A DNA stretch of 64,000 nt, from contig NZ_CP166850.1 of assembly GCF_041346945.1 (NCBI RefSeq), forward strand, positions 930,001 to 994,000, given 5' to 3'. Position 1 is the stretch's first letter. Each line of letters opens with the position of its first letter. Below, one piece after another: positions 26,199 to 34,675 of this stretch. Made by a program: the position numbers and the translations under genes. The DNA comes from Amycolatopsis sp. cg9 (GTDB lineage Bacteria > Actinomycetota > Actinomycetes > Mycobacteriales > Pseudonocardiaceae). The notes under the pieces are model-generated. The model was not told the origin of the DNA and searched no databases. It worked only from the letters and a program-made list of their open reading frames with translations.

Positions 26199-27253
26199 CA
26201 CCGCCGCTGGGCCTGCTGGCCGAACTGACCCACCGCTGCCCGCTGCACTGTCCTTATTGCTCCAACCCGCTGGAGCTGACCAAGCGGGACGCCGAACTGT
26301 CCACCGCGGACTGGCTGTCGGTGCTGTCCCAGGCGCGCGAGCTGGGCGTGCTGCAGGTGCACCTGTCCGGCGGTGAGCCCCTGCTCCGGCCGGACCTGCC
26401 GGAGCTGGTGGCGCACGCGAGTTCGCTCGGCTGCTACGTCAACCTGGTCACCTCCGGGCTCGGGCTGACGTCCGCGCGGCTGTCCGGTCTCGTCGAGCGC
26501 GGGCTGGCGCACGTCCAGCTGTCGGCGCAAGGGTCGATACGGGACCGTGCCGACGAACTCGCCGGTGCGCGGGCGTTCGACCACAAGCTCGCCGCGGCCG
26601 CGGCGGTCAAGGCCGCCGGGCTACCGCTCTCGCTCAACGTCGTCCTGCACCGGCGCAACCACGACCAGGTCGCCGGCATCATCGACCTGGCCGAGCGGAT
26701 GGGCGCGGACCGCCTGGAGCTGGCGAACACCCAGTACTACGGCTGGGCGCTGCGCAACCGCGACGCGCTGATGCCCACGCCGGAGCAGCTCGCCGTCGCA
26801 GAGCCGATCGTGCGCGCGGCCGTCACGCGGTTGCGCGGCGCGATGGAGATCGTCTACGTCGTCGCGGACTACCACGAGCCGTACCCGAAGCCGTGCATGC
26901 ACGGCTGGGGCGCGCGGCAGCTGACCGTCGCGCCGGACGGCACCGTGCTGCCCTGCCCGGCCGCGTCTGCGATCACGACGCTGCGGTTGTCCTCGGTGCG
27001 GGACACCCCGCTGGCCGACATCTGGTACCGCTCGGAGTCGTTCAACGCCTACCGCGGCGAGGACTGGATGACCGAGCCGTGCCGCACGTGCGACCGCCGC
27101 GAGCTCGACTTCGGCGGCTGCCGCTGCCAGGCGTTCCTGCTCACCGGCGACGCGGCGGCGACCGATCCGGTGTGCTCGCGGTCGCCGCGGCGGGACGTCG
27201 TCGACCTGGTGCTCGCCCGCCCTCCGGTCGCCGGCCTGGTGATGCGCCGGTGA
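26189..27253 (+). CDS. pqqE: PqqE, radical SAM PqqA cross-linking enzyme
   Basis: 354 aa. The radical-SAM cluster motif CPLHCPYC provides C17, C21 and C24; VHLSGGEPLLRPDL is the SAM-binding GGE motif. The C-terminal SPASM region has further cysteines (PCMHGWG, VLPCPAA, PCRTCDRRELDFGGCRCQA, PVC) for auxiliary clusters. Forms the Glu-Tyr carbon-carbon bond in PqqA with PqqD help. Confidence 0.95.
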   Translation: MDVTPPLGLLAELTHRCPLHCPYCSNPLELTKRDAELSTADWLSVLSQARELGVLQVHLSGGEPLLRPDLPELVAHASSLGCYVNLVTSGLGLTSARLSGLVERGLAHVQLSAQGSIRDRADELAGARAFDHKLAAAAAVKAAGLPLSLNVVLHRRNHDQVAGIIDLAERMGADRLELANTQYYGWALRNRDALMPTPEQLAVAEPIVRAAVTRLRGAMEIVYVVADYHEPYPKPCMHGWGARQLTVAPDGTVLPCPAASAITTLRLSSVRDTPLADIWYRSESFNAYRGEDWMTEPCRTCDRRELDFGGCRCQAFLLTGDAAATDPVCSRSPRRDVVDLVLARPPVAGLVMRR

Positions 27254-28077
27254 GGGTGATCCTGCTCGGCACCGCGGCGGGTGGCGGCTGTCCGCAGTGG
27301 AACTGCGCGTGCCGCCTCTGCACGGCCGGGCTGCCGCCGCGGACGCAGGACTGCGTCGCGGTCAGCGCGGACGGCGCCGGCTGGTTGCTGCTCAACTGCT
27401 CGCCGGACATCCGGGCGCAGATCCTCGGGACGGCCGCGCTGCGCGCCGGACCGGGTCCGCGGGACATCCCGTTGCGCGGGGTGCTGCTCACCGACGCCGA
27501 ACTCGACCATTCGCTCGGCCTGCTGATGCTCCGCGAGGCGGGCGGGCTCCCGGTGTGGGCGCCGGACGCGGTGCTGCGGGCGCTGACGCCGTTCCGCGAG
27601 ATCGTCGACGGCTACGGGGGCTGGACCTGGTCGTCCCCGGCGGACCTGCCGGGACTGCGGGTCCGGACGCTGCCGGTGAGCGACAAGAAACCGAAGTACG
27701 TGTCCTCCGCCGAGGCCGGGCCGTGGGTGGTCGCCTACCGGATCGAGGACCTCGCGACCGGCGGCGTGCTGGTGTACGCGCCGTGCCTGAAGAGCTGGCC
27801 CGCCGGGTTCGACGCGTTCGTCGCGGACGCGGACCTCGTACTGCTGGACGGGACGTTCTACGCGCCGGACGAGATGGCCGGGGTCGGCGGACCGGACCAG
27901 CTCGCGATGGGGCACCTGCCGATCACCGCGAGCCTGGCCCGGATCGCCGGGCGGCCCTGGGCGTTCACCCACCTCAACAACACGAACCCGGTGCTGGACC
28001 CGGCGTCCGCCGAGCACGCCGCCGTGCTCGCCGCGGGCGCCCTGCTGCCCCCGGACGGCACGGAGTTTTCGCTCTAG
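27250..28077 (+). CDS. pqqB: PqqB, metallo-beta-lactamase-fold PQQ biosynthesis protein
   Basis: 275 aa from GTG 27250 overlapping the pqqE stop. PqqB hallmarks: VILLGTAAGGGCPQWNCACRLC at the start, LLLNCSPDIRAQIL, LLTDAELDHSLGLLMLREAG, and LAMGHLPIT...AFTHLNNTNPVLDPASAE near the end. Proposed to hydroxylate the cross-linked tyrosine before PqqC acts. The order A-C-D-E-B differs from the familiar A-B-C-D-E, and there is no pqqF protease gene nearby. Confidence 0.94.
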   Translation: MRVILLGTAAGGGCPQWNCACRLCTAGLPPRTQDCVAVSADGAGWLLLNCSPDIRAQILGTAALRAGPGPRDIPLRGVLLTDAELDHSLGLLMLREAGGLPVWAPDAVLRALTPFREIVDGYGGWTWSSPADLPGLRVRTLPVSDKKPKYVSSAEAGPWVVAYRIEDLATGGVLVYAPCLKSWPAGFDAFVADADLVLLDGTFYAPDEMAGVGGPDQLAMGHLPITASLARIAGRPWAFTHLNNTNPVLDPASAEHAAVLAAGALLPPDGTEFSL

Positions 28078-28372
28078 GCGATGCCTCCGGGAGCGGCCCC
28101 GGCCACCTGGACGGCATCGGCGGCGATCCGGTCGATCTCGGCCAAGCCATCCGACGCCAGCACGATGTCGGCGGCGGCGATCCTCGCCTCGACGTGTAGT
28201 TCGAGACGCCGACGTGCCGGATCTTCCCGGCGTCGAAGAAGTTCACGCCGAGGTCGCGCGCGTGGTGGATCGCCGCGATCGCGGTGTCCTCGTCGAACGC
28301 GCCCCAGTCGCCGCCCAGCTGCCAGGTGCCGAAGGCGACCTTCGGCACTTCGAGGCCGCTGCGCCCCAGGAA
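28074..28372 (-). pseudogene. Decayed aldo/keto reductase gene
   Basis: Fragments of an aldo/keto reductase remain in order on the minus strand: N-terminal LFLGRSGLEVPKVAFGTWQLGGDWGAFDEDTAIAAIHHARDLGVNFFD, then directly GKIRHVGVSNY from the middle, then in another frame EARIAAADIVLASDGLAEIDRIAADAVQVAGAAPGGIA from the C-terminus. About two thirds of the gene is missing through at least two deletions and a frame change; catalytic Tyr and Lys regions are gone. The stop overlaps the pqqB stop by 3 bp. Confidence 0.8.
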
Positions 28373-28393
28373 TAAACCCCCAAATAACTCTTT

Positions 28394-28413
28394 GACAGTC
28401 GTGCCAGACTGTC
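28394..28413. promoter_or_regulatory. Inverted repeat GACAGTC-N6-GACTGTC before ArsR gene
   Basis: Perfect 7-bp arms end 3 bp before the ArsR start codon and overlap a TTGACA (28393-28398). The position fits autorepression by the ArsR protein encoded immediately downstream. Confidence 0.6.
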
Positions 28414-28416
28414 TCC

Positions 28417-28938
28417 ATGCCGCACGACCACCTCCGGGTACTGGCCCACCCGCTCCGCATGCGCATCCTGTCGCTCCTGACGGGCACGGCGATGAGCGCC
28501 GCCGAAGCCGCACGCGAGCTCGGCGAGACGCAGGCGAACACCAGCTACCACCTCCGCCGCCTCCACGACGCGGGCCTGCTGGAGGTGGCCGAGGAAGTCC
28601 ACATCCGCGGCGGCCGCGCGAAGCGCTACCGGCACCACCCGGAGTCGGGCAAGCGGCTCACGAGCCGCGACCCGGGCGAAGAGCGATTGCTGACGAAAGC
28701 GATCGCGGCGGAGCTGGTGCGCCGCGCCGATTCGCGCGCGGCGAGCCGCCCGGCGTCCTTGACCGACGCCGAACTGTGGGTGGCCCCGGAGGTGTGGACG
28801 CGGCTGCTGAAGCAGGCGACGGAGCTGAGCCAGGAGCTGCACGACGCGGCCCAGCCACCCCGGACGCCGGGGACGGTCCGGGTCAGCGCCAGCGTCGCCC
28901 TGTTCGAGCTGACCGACGGTTCGACGGAACCGCGATGA
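28417..28938 (+). CDS. ArsR-family winged-helix regulator
   Basis: 173 aa: LRVLAHPLRMRILSLLTGTAMSAAEAARELGETQANTSYHLRRLHDAGLLEVAEEVHIRGGRAKRYR is a canonical ArsR winged helix, followed by a helical C-terminus. No metal-binding cysteine pair is visible, so it probably senses an organic ligand or state. Upstream of the MFS gene by 94 bp on the same strand, a common repressor-exporter layout. Confidence 0.88.
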   Translation: MPHDHLRVLAHPLRMRILSLLTGTAMSAAEAARELGETQANTSYHLRRLHDAGLLEVAEEVHIRGGRAKRYRHHPESGKRLTSRDPGEERLLTKAIAAELVRRADSRAASRPASLTDAELWVAPEVWTRLLKQATELSQELHDAAQPPRTPGTVRVSASVALFELTDGSTEPR

Positions 28939-29032
28939 GCGCGCTCGCCTTCCCCGGTTCCCCGGAGCCGCTCGCGAAACTCCCCGGACCGTCCCGCACC
29001 CGACCACTCGCTCCCAGAATCGGACCAGTCCT

Positions 29033-30259
29033 GTGATCCCACTGCTCGCCCCACTGCGCGAAAACCGCTTCCGCGCCCTCGTCACCGGCCGCACGTTCGC
29101 CGACTTCGCCAACGCCGTCGCACCCTTCGCGCTCGCCTTCGCCGTCGTCGACCTGACCGGTTCGGCCGTGGACCTCGGGCTCGTCGTCGGAGCGCGGTCG
29201 CTCGCCAACGTGCTGCTCGTGCTGTTCGGCGGCATGCTGGCCGACCGGTTGCCGCGGTCGGTGATCCTGCAAGGCACCGAAACCGCGGCCGCCCTCACGC
29301 AGGCCGCCATCGCCGCGAGTGTCCTCTGCGGATTCGCGTCCATCCCGCTGCTGGTCGGGCTCAGCCTGGTCAACGGCGCCGTCTCGGCGATCTCCCTCCC
29401 CGCGGCGGCCTCGCTGACGCCGTTGACCGTCCCGGCGTCGCAGCTCGCGCAGGCGAACGCGCTGGTCCGGCTGCTCTCCAACGTCGGCCGCATCGCCGGA
29501 GCCGGGCTCGCCGGGATCCTCGTCGCCTTCGCCGGGTCCGGCTGGGCGCTCGCCGGCAACGCCGTGCTGTTCCTCGCCGCCGCGCTGACCTACCGCCGGA
29601 TCCGCCTGCCGCGCGGCGAACGGGTGCCCGGCAGCCGTCCCCTCGCCGAGCTCGCGGAAGGGTGGCGGGAGTTCCGCGCGCGGGCCTGGGTGTGGCTGGT
29701 GGTGCTGCAGTTCATGGTGGTCAACGCGGTGACCGCGGGCGCGCTGCTGGTGATCGGCCCGCTGGTCGCCGACGACACCTTCGGCCGCACCGGCTGGGGA
29801 CTCGCGCTGGCCGCCCAGACGGCCGGATCGCTGCTCGGCGGCGTCATCGCCGCGCACTGGCAGCCACGGCGGATGCTCCTGATCGGCGTCGCGCTCGTCG
29901 TGGCCGACGCCCTGCCGATGCTCGCCCTCGGCGAGACCCCGTACCTGCTGCCGCTGCTGCTCGCGATGTTCCTCGCGGGTGTCGCGATCGAGCAGTTCGC
30001 CGTCGCGTGGGACGTGTCGCTGCAGGAGAACATCCCGCCCGAGAAGCTCGCCCGGGTGTACTCCTACGACATGCTCGGCTCGTTCGTCGCGATGCCGCTC
30101 GGCCAGATCGCCGCGGGCCCGCTGGCCGAGCACGCCGGCCGCGAAGCGACGCTCCTCGGCGGCGCCACCCTGGTCGTCGCGGCGACCGCGATCGTGGCCG
30201 TCCACCCCCAGGTGCGCGGGCTGGTCCGCCGGCGCCGGAGCCCGGCGGACTCGCACTAA
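29033..30259 (+). CDS. MFS transporter (EntS/drug-efflux type)
   Basis: 408 aa from GTG 29033 with about 12 hydrophobic helices. NRFRALVTGRTFADFANAVAPFALAFAV and GGMLADRLPRSVILQGTE (the conserved loop 2-3 motif) place it with the EntS-like exporters of the major facilitator family. It probably exports a small molecule under control of the ArsR gene upstream; substrate unknown. Ends with a 4-bp tail-to-tail overlap with the next minus-strand gene. Confidence 0.88.
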   Translation: MIPLLAPLRENRFRALVTGRTFADFANAVAPFALAFAVVDLTGSAVDLGLVVGARSLANVLLVLFGGMLADRLPRSVILQGTETAAALTQAAIAASVLCGFASIPLLVGLSLVNGAVSAISLPAAASLTPLTVPASQLAQANALVRLLSNVGRIAGAGLAGILVAFAGSGWALAGNAVLFLAAALTYRRIRLPRGERVPGSRPLAELAEGWREFRARAWVWLVVLQFMVVNAVTAGALLVIGPLVADDTFGRTGWGLALAAQTAGSLLGGVIAAHWQPRRMLLIGVALVVADALPMLALGETPYLLPLLLAMFLAGVAIEQFAVAWDVSLQENIPPEKLARVYSYDMLGSFVAMPLGQIAAGPLAEHAGREATLLGGATLVVAATAIVAVHPQVRGLVRRRRSPADSH

Positions 30260-30513
30260 CGGCTGGCGCGGGGTTCCGGCGTCAGGTCGCGGTGGCCGTC
30301 GAGACGCCACCAGCTCTCCAGTGTCTCGCGCAGCGCCTTCAGCAGCTCCCCACCGGTTTCCAGCGGGACCAGAGCGGCCTTCCCGTCGTCCACGCGCAGG
30401 GCCGCCGACAAGCGGTTGCCCTGCTCGACCAGCCCCACCACCACCCGGGTGGGCCGCCCGGCCGCGTCGGTGGTCGGGATGGCTCGTTCATAGCGCCAGC
30501 CTTCAGCGTTCAC
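30256..30513 (-). CDS. Hypothetical protein (85 aa)
   Basis: MNAEGWRYERAIPTTDAAGRPTRVVVGLVEQGNRLSAALRVDDGKAALVPLETGGELLKALRETLESWWRLDG reads as a compact alpha/beta protein with GC-rich third positions as in neighbours. No family recognised. Ends tail to tail with the MFS gene (4-bp overlap). Confidence 0.6.
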   Translation of the reverse strand: MNAEGWRYERAIPTTDAAGRPTRVVVGLVEQGNRLSAALRVDDGKAALVPLETGGELLKALRETLESWWRLDGHRDLTPEPRASR

Positions 30514-30570
30514 CCGGCCGACAGTGGCACAGCTTTCCCCGCTCCGGCCGCCGGTTCACCCTAAGGAGGG

Positions 30571-31953
30571 TCAGCTGGGCGACCAGGGCCGCACTTCCTC
30601 CAGCAGCTTCGCGACGGCGAGCACCAGGTCGTCCGAGTGGCGCGGGCCGACGATCTGCAGGCCCACCGGCAGCCCCGCCGACGTCCGCCCCGCCGGGACG
30701 CTGATCGCCGGCTGCTGAGTCATGTTGAACGGGTAGGTGAACGGCGTCCACTCCGGCCATTCGCTCAGCCCGCTGCCCGGCGGCACGTTGTGGCCCGCCT
30801 CGAACGCCGCGATCGGGAGGGTCGGGGTGATCAGCACGTCGTAGCGCGTGTGGAACTCGCCCATCAGGATGCCCAGCGCCGCGCGCTCGGCCGTCGCGTC
30901 GAGGTAGTCGCTCGCGCTCCACGTCTTGCCGAGCTCCCAGACCTTGCGCAGGCCCGGGTCGGTGCGGTCCTCGGAACCCGGCGGGAACGTGCCGAGCAGC
31001 TTCGCCGCGCCCGACGACCACAGGATGTCGAACGCCGGTTTCGGGTCCGCGAACCCGGGATCGGTCTCCTCGATGTGCAGGCCCGCGTCACCCAGCGCGC
31101 GCACCGCCGCGGCGACGATCGCCGCCACCTCCGGGTCGACGTCGACGTAGCCGAGCGTCGGCGAGAACGCCGCGATCAGGCCGCGCACGTCCCGCCGGAC
31201 GGCCTCGCGGAACGACGCCACCGGCGGCGCCAGCGCGGCCGGGTCGCGGTGGTCCGGGATCGACAGGACGTCCAGCAGCAGCGCGGTGTCGTCCACCGAA
31301 CGCGCCATCGGGCCGGCGTGCGAGAGCGGACCGAACGGGCTCGCCGGGTACAGCGGGATGCGGCCGTGCGTCGGCTTGAGCCCGACGATGCCGCAGAACG
31401 ACGCCGGGATCCGCACCGAGCCACCGCCGTCGGTGCCGACCGACAGCTCACCCATCCCGGCCGCGACCGCCGCCGCGCTGCCGCCGCTCGACCCGCCCGC
31501 GGTCTTGGACGGGTCGACGGGGTTGCGCGTGATGCCGCACAGCGGACTGTCCGTGACGCCCTTCCACGCGATCTCGGGCGTGGTCGTCTTGCCCAGCAGC
31601 ACCAGGCCCGCCTCGCGCATCCGCGCGGCGACCGGGCTGTCGACGTCCCACGGCTGGTCCGGACTGATGCTCCGCGAGCCGCGGACGGTCGGCCAGCCCT
31701 GGGTGAGGAACATGTCCTTGATCGACGCGGGCACGCCGTCGAGCCAGCCGATCGGGTTCCCGTCCCGCCAGCGGATCTCGGACGCCTTGGCCTGCTCCAG
31801 CGCCCGGTCGGCGTCGACGAGGCAGTAGGCGTTGCACTCGCCGTCCCGGGCTTCGATGGCCTGCAGCGCGTTCTGGGTCGCCTCGATCGGCGAAAGCTCA
31901 CCGGTCGCGTAGGCGGCGACGAGCTCGCTGGCGGTCAGCATCCTGTCGTTCAT
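30571..31953 (-). CDS. Amidase-signature hydrolase
   Basis: 460 aa. The Ser-cisSer-Lys triad is visible: K79 in VPASIKDMF, S155 in TAGGSSGGSAAAVAAGMGEL, and S179 in GTDGGGSVRIPASFCGIVGLKPTHGRIP. Hydrolyses an amide to a carboxylate and ammonia or amine. Start overlaps the dehydrogenase stop upstream (ATGA), making a two-gene unit led by the operator at 32975. Substrate unknown; context suggests a carbon/nitrogen compound that feeds the adjacent dehydrogenases and aminotransferase. Confidence 0.92.
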   Translation of the reverse strand: MNDRMLTASELVAAYATGELSPIEATQNALQAIEARDGECNAYCLVDADRALEQAKASEIRWRDGNPIGWLDGVPASIKDMFLTQGWPTVRGSRSISPDQPWDVDSPVAARMREAGLVLLGKTTTPEIAWKGVTDSPLCGITRNPVDPSKTAGGSSGGSAAAVAAGMGELSVGTDGGGSVRIPASFCGIVGLKPTHGRIPLYPASPFGPLSHAGPMARSVDDTALLLDVLSIPDHRDPAALAPPVASFREAVRRDVRGLIAAFSPTLGYVDVDPEVAAIVAAAVRALGDAGLHIEETDPGFADPKPAFDILWSSGAAKLLGTFPPGSEDRTDPGLRKVWELGKTWSASDYLDATAERAALGILMGEFHTRYDVLITPTLPIAAFEAGHNVPPGSGLSEWPEWTPFTYPFNMTQQPAISVPAGRTSAGLPVGLQIVGPRHSDDLVLAVAKLLEEVRPWSPS

Positions 31954-32948
31954 CCGGCTCCCTGGTTCCCCGACGGCACGTAGCCGAGCGTCTTGTCGAC
32001 GACATTGCGCAGCGGCTCCCCAGCCTGCCAGCGGCGGAAGTTCTCGGTGAACACCTCGACGAGCGTGTTCCGCCAGCCGACGAAGTCACCGGACATGTGC
32101 GGCGAGACGAGCACGTCCGGCAGCGTCCACAGCGGGCTTTCCGGCGGCAGCGGCTCGGTGTCGAAAACGTCGAGCGCGGCGCCGGCGATGGACTTGCTCC
32201 GGAGCGCGTCCACCAGGTCGGACGTCACCACCAGCTCGCCCCGGCCGACGTTGACGAACCGCGCCGACGGCTTCATCGCGGCGAACGCGCGCGCATCGAA
32301 CATGCCCTTGGTGTACTCGGTCAGCGGCGCCACGGCGACGACGTAGTCGGCGTGCGGCAGCACCTCGGTGAGCCGCGCGGACTCGTGCACGACACCGAAG
32401 TCGGGATCCCCGGTCCGCTCCCGGCGCCCGGCACCGCTGACCCGCATCCCGGCGGCGCGCAGCAGCCGCGCGATGGCCCGGCCGATCGGCCCGGTGCCGA
32501 CGACCACCACCTCGCGGCCGGCGATCCGCTCGCTCTCGCGGTGCAGCCAGCGGCCCTCGCGCTGCAGGTCGTGCGACCGCGCGAAGTCCTTCGCGAACGC
32601 GAGGACGACGCCGAGCACGTACTCCGCGATGGCGTCGTCGAAGACTCCCCGCGAATTGGTCAGGACCACGTCGCTCTCCACCAGCCCGGGGAACAGCACC
32701 GGGTCGACGCCCGCGCTCGCGATGTGCAGCCAGCGCAGGCGATCGGCCGCGTACCAGGCGCCCGGCACGGCCGTGGAGAGGAAGTCGTAGACGAACAGCG
32801 CGTCGGCTCCGGACAACGCTTCGGGCAGGCCCGCCGCGTCCGTGTAACGCACGACCGCCCCGGATTCGACAGCACGCATGTCCGGTGGGCGCTGCTCGCC
32901 ACAGAGCACTGCCAGGACCGGGGCTTCCTGGTTTTCCGAGGCGATCAC
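31950..32948 (-). CDS. D-2-hydroxyacid dehydrogenase
   Basis: 332 aa, NAD-binding loop VVVVGTGPIGRAIARLL and catalytic residues in NVGRGELV (Arg), LDVFDTEPLPP (Glu) and LVSPHMSGD (His). Typical of the D-isomer-specific hydroxyacid dehydrogenase family; interconverts a 2-hydroxy acid and 2-oxo acid with NAD(P)H. First gene of a minus-strand unit with the amidase, behind a palindrome shared with the divergent isomerase gene. Confidence 0.92.
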   Translation of the reverse strand: MIASENQEAPVLAVLCGEQRPPDMRAVESGAVVRYTDAAGLPEALSGADALFVYDFLSTAVPGAWYAADRLRWLHIASAGVDPVLFPGLVESDVVLTNSRGVFDDAIAEYVLGVVLAFAKDFARSHDLQREGRWLHRESERIAGREVVVVGTGPIGRAIARLLRAAGMRVSGAGRRERTGDPDFGVVHESARLTEVLPHADYVVAVAPLTEYTKGMFDARAFAAMKPSARFVNVGRGELVVTSDLVDALRSKSIAGAALDVFDTEPLPPESPLWTLPDVLVSPHMSGDFVGWRNTLVEVFTENFRRWQAGEPLRNVVDKTLGYVPSGNQGAG

Positions 32949-32974
32949 GTTGACACGGTAAAAGCGGCTCGTAT

Positions 32975-32988
32975 GATTGTCAACAATC
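32975..32988. promoter_or_regulatory. Operator site 1, GATTGT-CA-ACAATC
   Basis: 7-bp-arm palindrome lacking one base at the centre, in the 104-bp divergent promoter between the dehydrogenase/amidase unit and the first isomerase-fold gene. The core ATTGTCAACAAT recurs at 33895 and 38887. Likely bound by the FCD-GntR at 34676-35395. Confidence 0.7.
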
Positions 32989-33052
32989 CGAGGAACGACC
33001 CCCGGAGCACCGGACGTGTCATCAAGTGCAGACGTATTCCGGAGGCTGAGCC

Positions 33053-33793
33053 TTGGATTTCGACTTCCTGGCGTTCGAAGGCCCGCTCGCCCAGCGGGGC
33101 ATCGGCGTGATCGCCCCCTTCGACCTCGCGCTGGAGCGCGAGCTCTGGCGGTGGGTCCCGATGGAGGTGTCCCTCCACCTCGCCCGCACGCCCTACGAGC
33201 CGGTGCCGGTCAGCATGGAGATGGCCCGCCTCGTCAGCGACAGCCACCACCTGGCCAGCGCCACCCGCGACGTCCTGCACGTCGAGCCCGAGGTCGTCGC
33301 GTACCTCTGCACGTCCGGCAGCTTCGTCAACGGCGTCGACTACGAGCGCTCGCTGACGAAGGCGATCTGCGACGCCGGCGCGCCGGACGCCGTCACGACC
33401 TCGGGCGCGCTGGCCGAGGTGCTGCACCAGCTCGACCTCCACCGCGTGTCGGTGCTTACGCCGTACGACGGCGACCTCACCAAGGCCCTGCACGACTTCC
33501 TCGGCGAGCTGAACGTCGAGACCGTCGCCAGCGACCACCTCGGGCTCGGCGGCGGCATCTGGAAGGTCAGCTACCGGACCATCGCGGAGCGCATCCTCGC
33601 CGCTGACCACGGCGAAGCCGAGGCGATCTTCGTCAGCTGCACCAACCTCCCCACCTACGACCTGATCGAGCCGCTGGAGACCGCGCTCGGCAAGCCGGTG
33701 CTCACCGCCAACCAGCTGACGATGTGGGCGTGCCTGCGGCGCATGGGCCTCCCCATCGTCGGCCCCGGGAAGTGGCTTCGTGACGTGTCGTGA
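33053..33793 (+). CDS. Maleate isomerase/Asp-Glu racemase-fold protein A
   Basis: 246 aa starting at TTG 33053, supported by GGAGG at 33041-33045 with a 7-nt spacer. Two active-site cysteines expected for the maleate cis-trans isomerase/arylmalonate group are both present: C86 in AYLCTSGSFVNG and C196 in IFVSCTNLPTYD. C-terminal VLTANQLTMWACLRRMGL is standard. Could isomerise a maleate-like diacid or racemise/decarboxylate; the reaction is not fixed by sequence. Confidence 0.85.
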   Translation: MDFDFLAFEGPLAQRGIGVIAPFDLALERELWRWVPMEVSLHLARTPYEPVPVSMEMARLVSDSHHLASATRDVLHVEPEVVAYLCTSGSFVNGVDYERSLTKAICDAGAPDAVTTSGALAEVLHQLDLHRVSVLTPYDGDLTKALHDFLGELNVETVASDHLGLGGGIWKVSYRTIAERILAADHGEAEAIFVSCTNLPTYDLIEPLETALGKPVLTANQLTMWACLRRMGLPIVGPGKWLRDVS

Positions 33794-33894
33794 CAGAGCG
33801 CGCCCGCCCGGCGCCCGGAGCGACTTCGACGTGGACGAACATGTCGGGGAGCGCCCGGCAGGTCGTGAAGGTTTTCCTTGACCACCCCTCTAGC

Positions 33895-33906
33895 ATTGTC
33901 GACAAT
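33895..33906. promoter_or_regulatory. Operator site 2, ATTGTCGACAAT
   Basis: Perfect 12-bp palindrome 22 bp before the start of the second isomerase-fold gene, so it probably also governs the GntR gene that follows 2 bp after it, giving autoregulation. Confidence 0.7.
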
Positions 33907-33927
33907 TTGCGTCCCTCCGGAGGTTCC

Positions 33928-34674
33928 GTGACCACCATCGGCTTCATCTACCCCGACCACGCGGCCGAAGACGACTACCCGCTGGCCGAGCAGCTGCTCG
34001 GCGGGATGGCCGCCGACGAGGGCGACATCCGGCTCGCGGTCGAGCACATCTACGGCACCGACAAGCACGCGGTGGCGGAACTGCTCGACCTCGGCAGCGA
34101 AAGCCGCCTCGCCGATGGCGCCGCGCTGCTCAAGAAGCACGAGCCCGACGCGATCATCTGGGCCTGCACGAGCGGCAGCTTCGTCTACGGCTGGGACGGC
34201 GCCCGCGACCAGGCCGACCGCCTGTCCGCCGTCGCCGGGGTTCCGGCCTCCAGCACCTCCTTCGCGTTCGTGCACGCCGCGCGCGCCCTGGACGTCAAGC
34301 GTGTCGCCGTGGCCGCCAGCTACCCGGACGACATCGCCCGGCTGTTCGTCGACTTCCTCAAGGCCGGCGGCATCGAGGTCGTCTCGATGGCGAGCGCGGA
34401 CATCATCACGGCGGCCGAGGTCGGCGCCATGCCCCCGGAGGCCGTCGTGGAGCTCGCCGTGCGCCACGACCACCCGGCTGCCGACGCCGTTCTCGTGCCG
34501 GACACCGCCATGCGCACCCTCGGCGAGATCAACGCCATCGAAGCCGCGCTGAAGAAGCCCGTGCTGACCGCCAACCAGGTCACGGTGTGGGAGGGGCTGC
34601 GCCTGACCGGGCGGCACCGCCTCGTCCGCTCGCTCGGCGCCCTCTTCCGGCACCTGCCGGACGGGGGCGCCTGA
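33928..34674 (+). CDS. Maleate isomerase/Asp-Glu racemase-fold protein B
   Basis: 248 aa from GTG 33928 (GGAGG ribosome site at 33919-33923); the open frame further upstream would read through the operator. First cysteine kept (C80 in IIWACTSGSFVYG), but the position matching the second catalytic cysteine is Asp (D192 in VLVPDTAMRTLGE). Ends VLTANQVTVWEGLRL. A paralogue of protein A with a changed catalytic site, possibly a decarboxylase, a partner subunit, or a different isomerase. Confidence 0.83.
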   Translation: MTTIGFIYPDHAAEDDYPLAEQLLGGMAADEGDIRLAVEHIYGTDKHAVAELLDLGSESRLADGAALLKKHEPDAIIWACTSGSFVYGWDGARDQADRLSAVAGVPASSTSFAFVHAARALDVKRVAVAASYPDDIARLFVDFLKAGGIEVVSMASADIITAAEVGAMPPEAVVELAVRHDHPAADAVLVPDTAMRTLGEINAIEAALKKPVLTANQVTVWEGLRLTGRHRLVRSLGALFRHLPDGGA

Positions 34675-34675
34675 C

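Noticed and set aside
33790..33927. Upstream extension of isomerase-fold protein B
   Set aside because: It would read through the operator palindrome and the GGAGG site; family alignment starts at GTG 33928.
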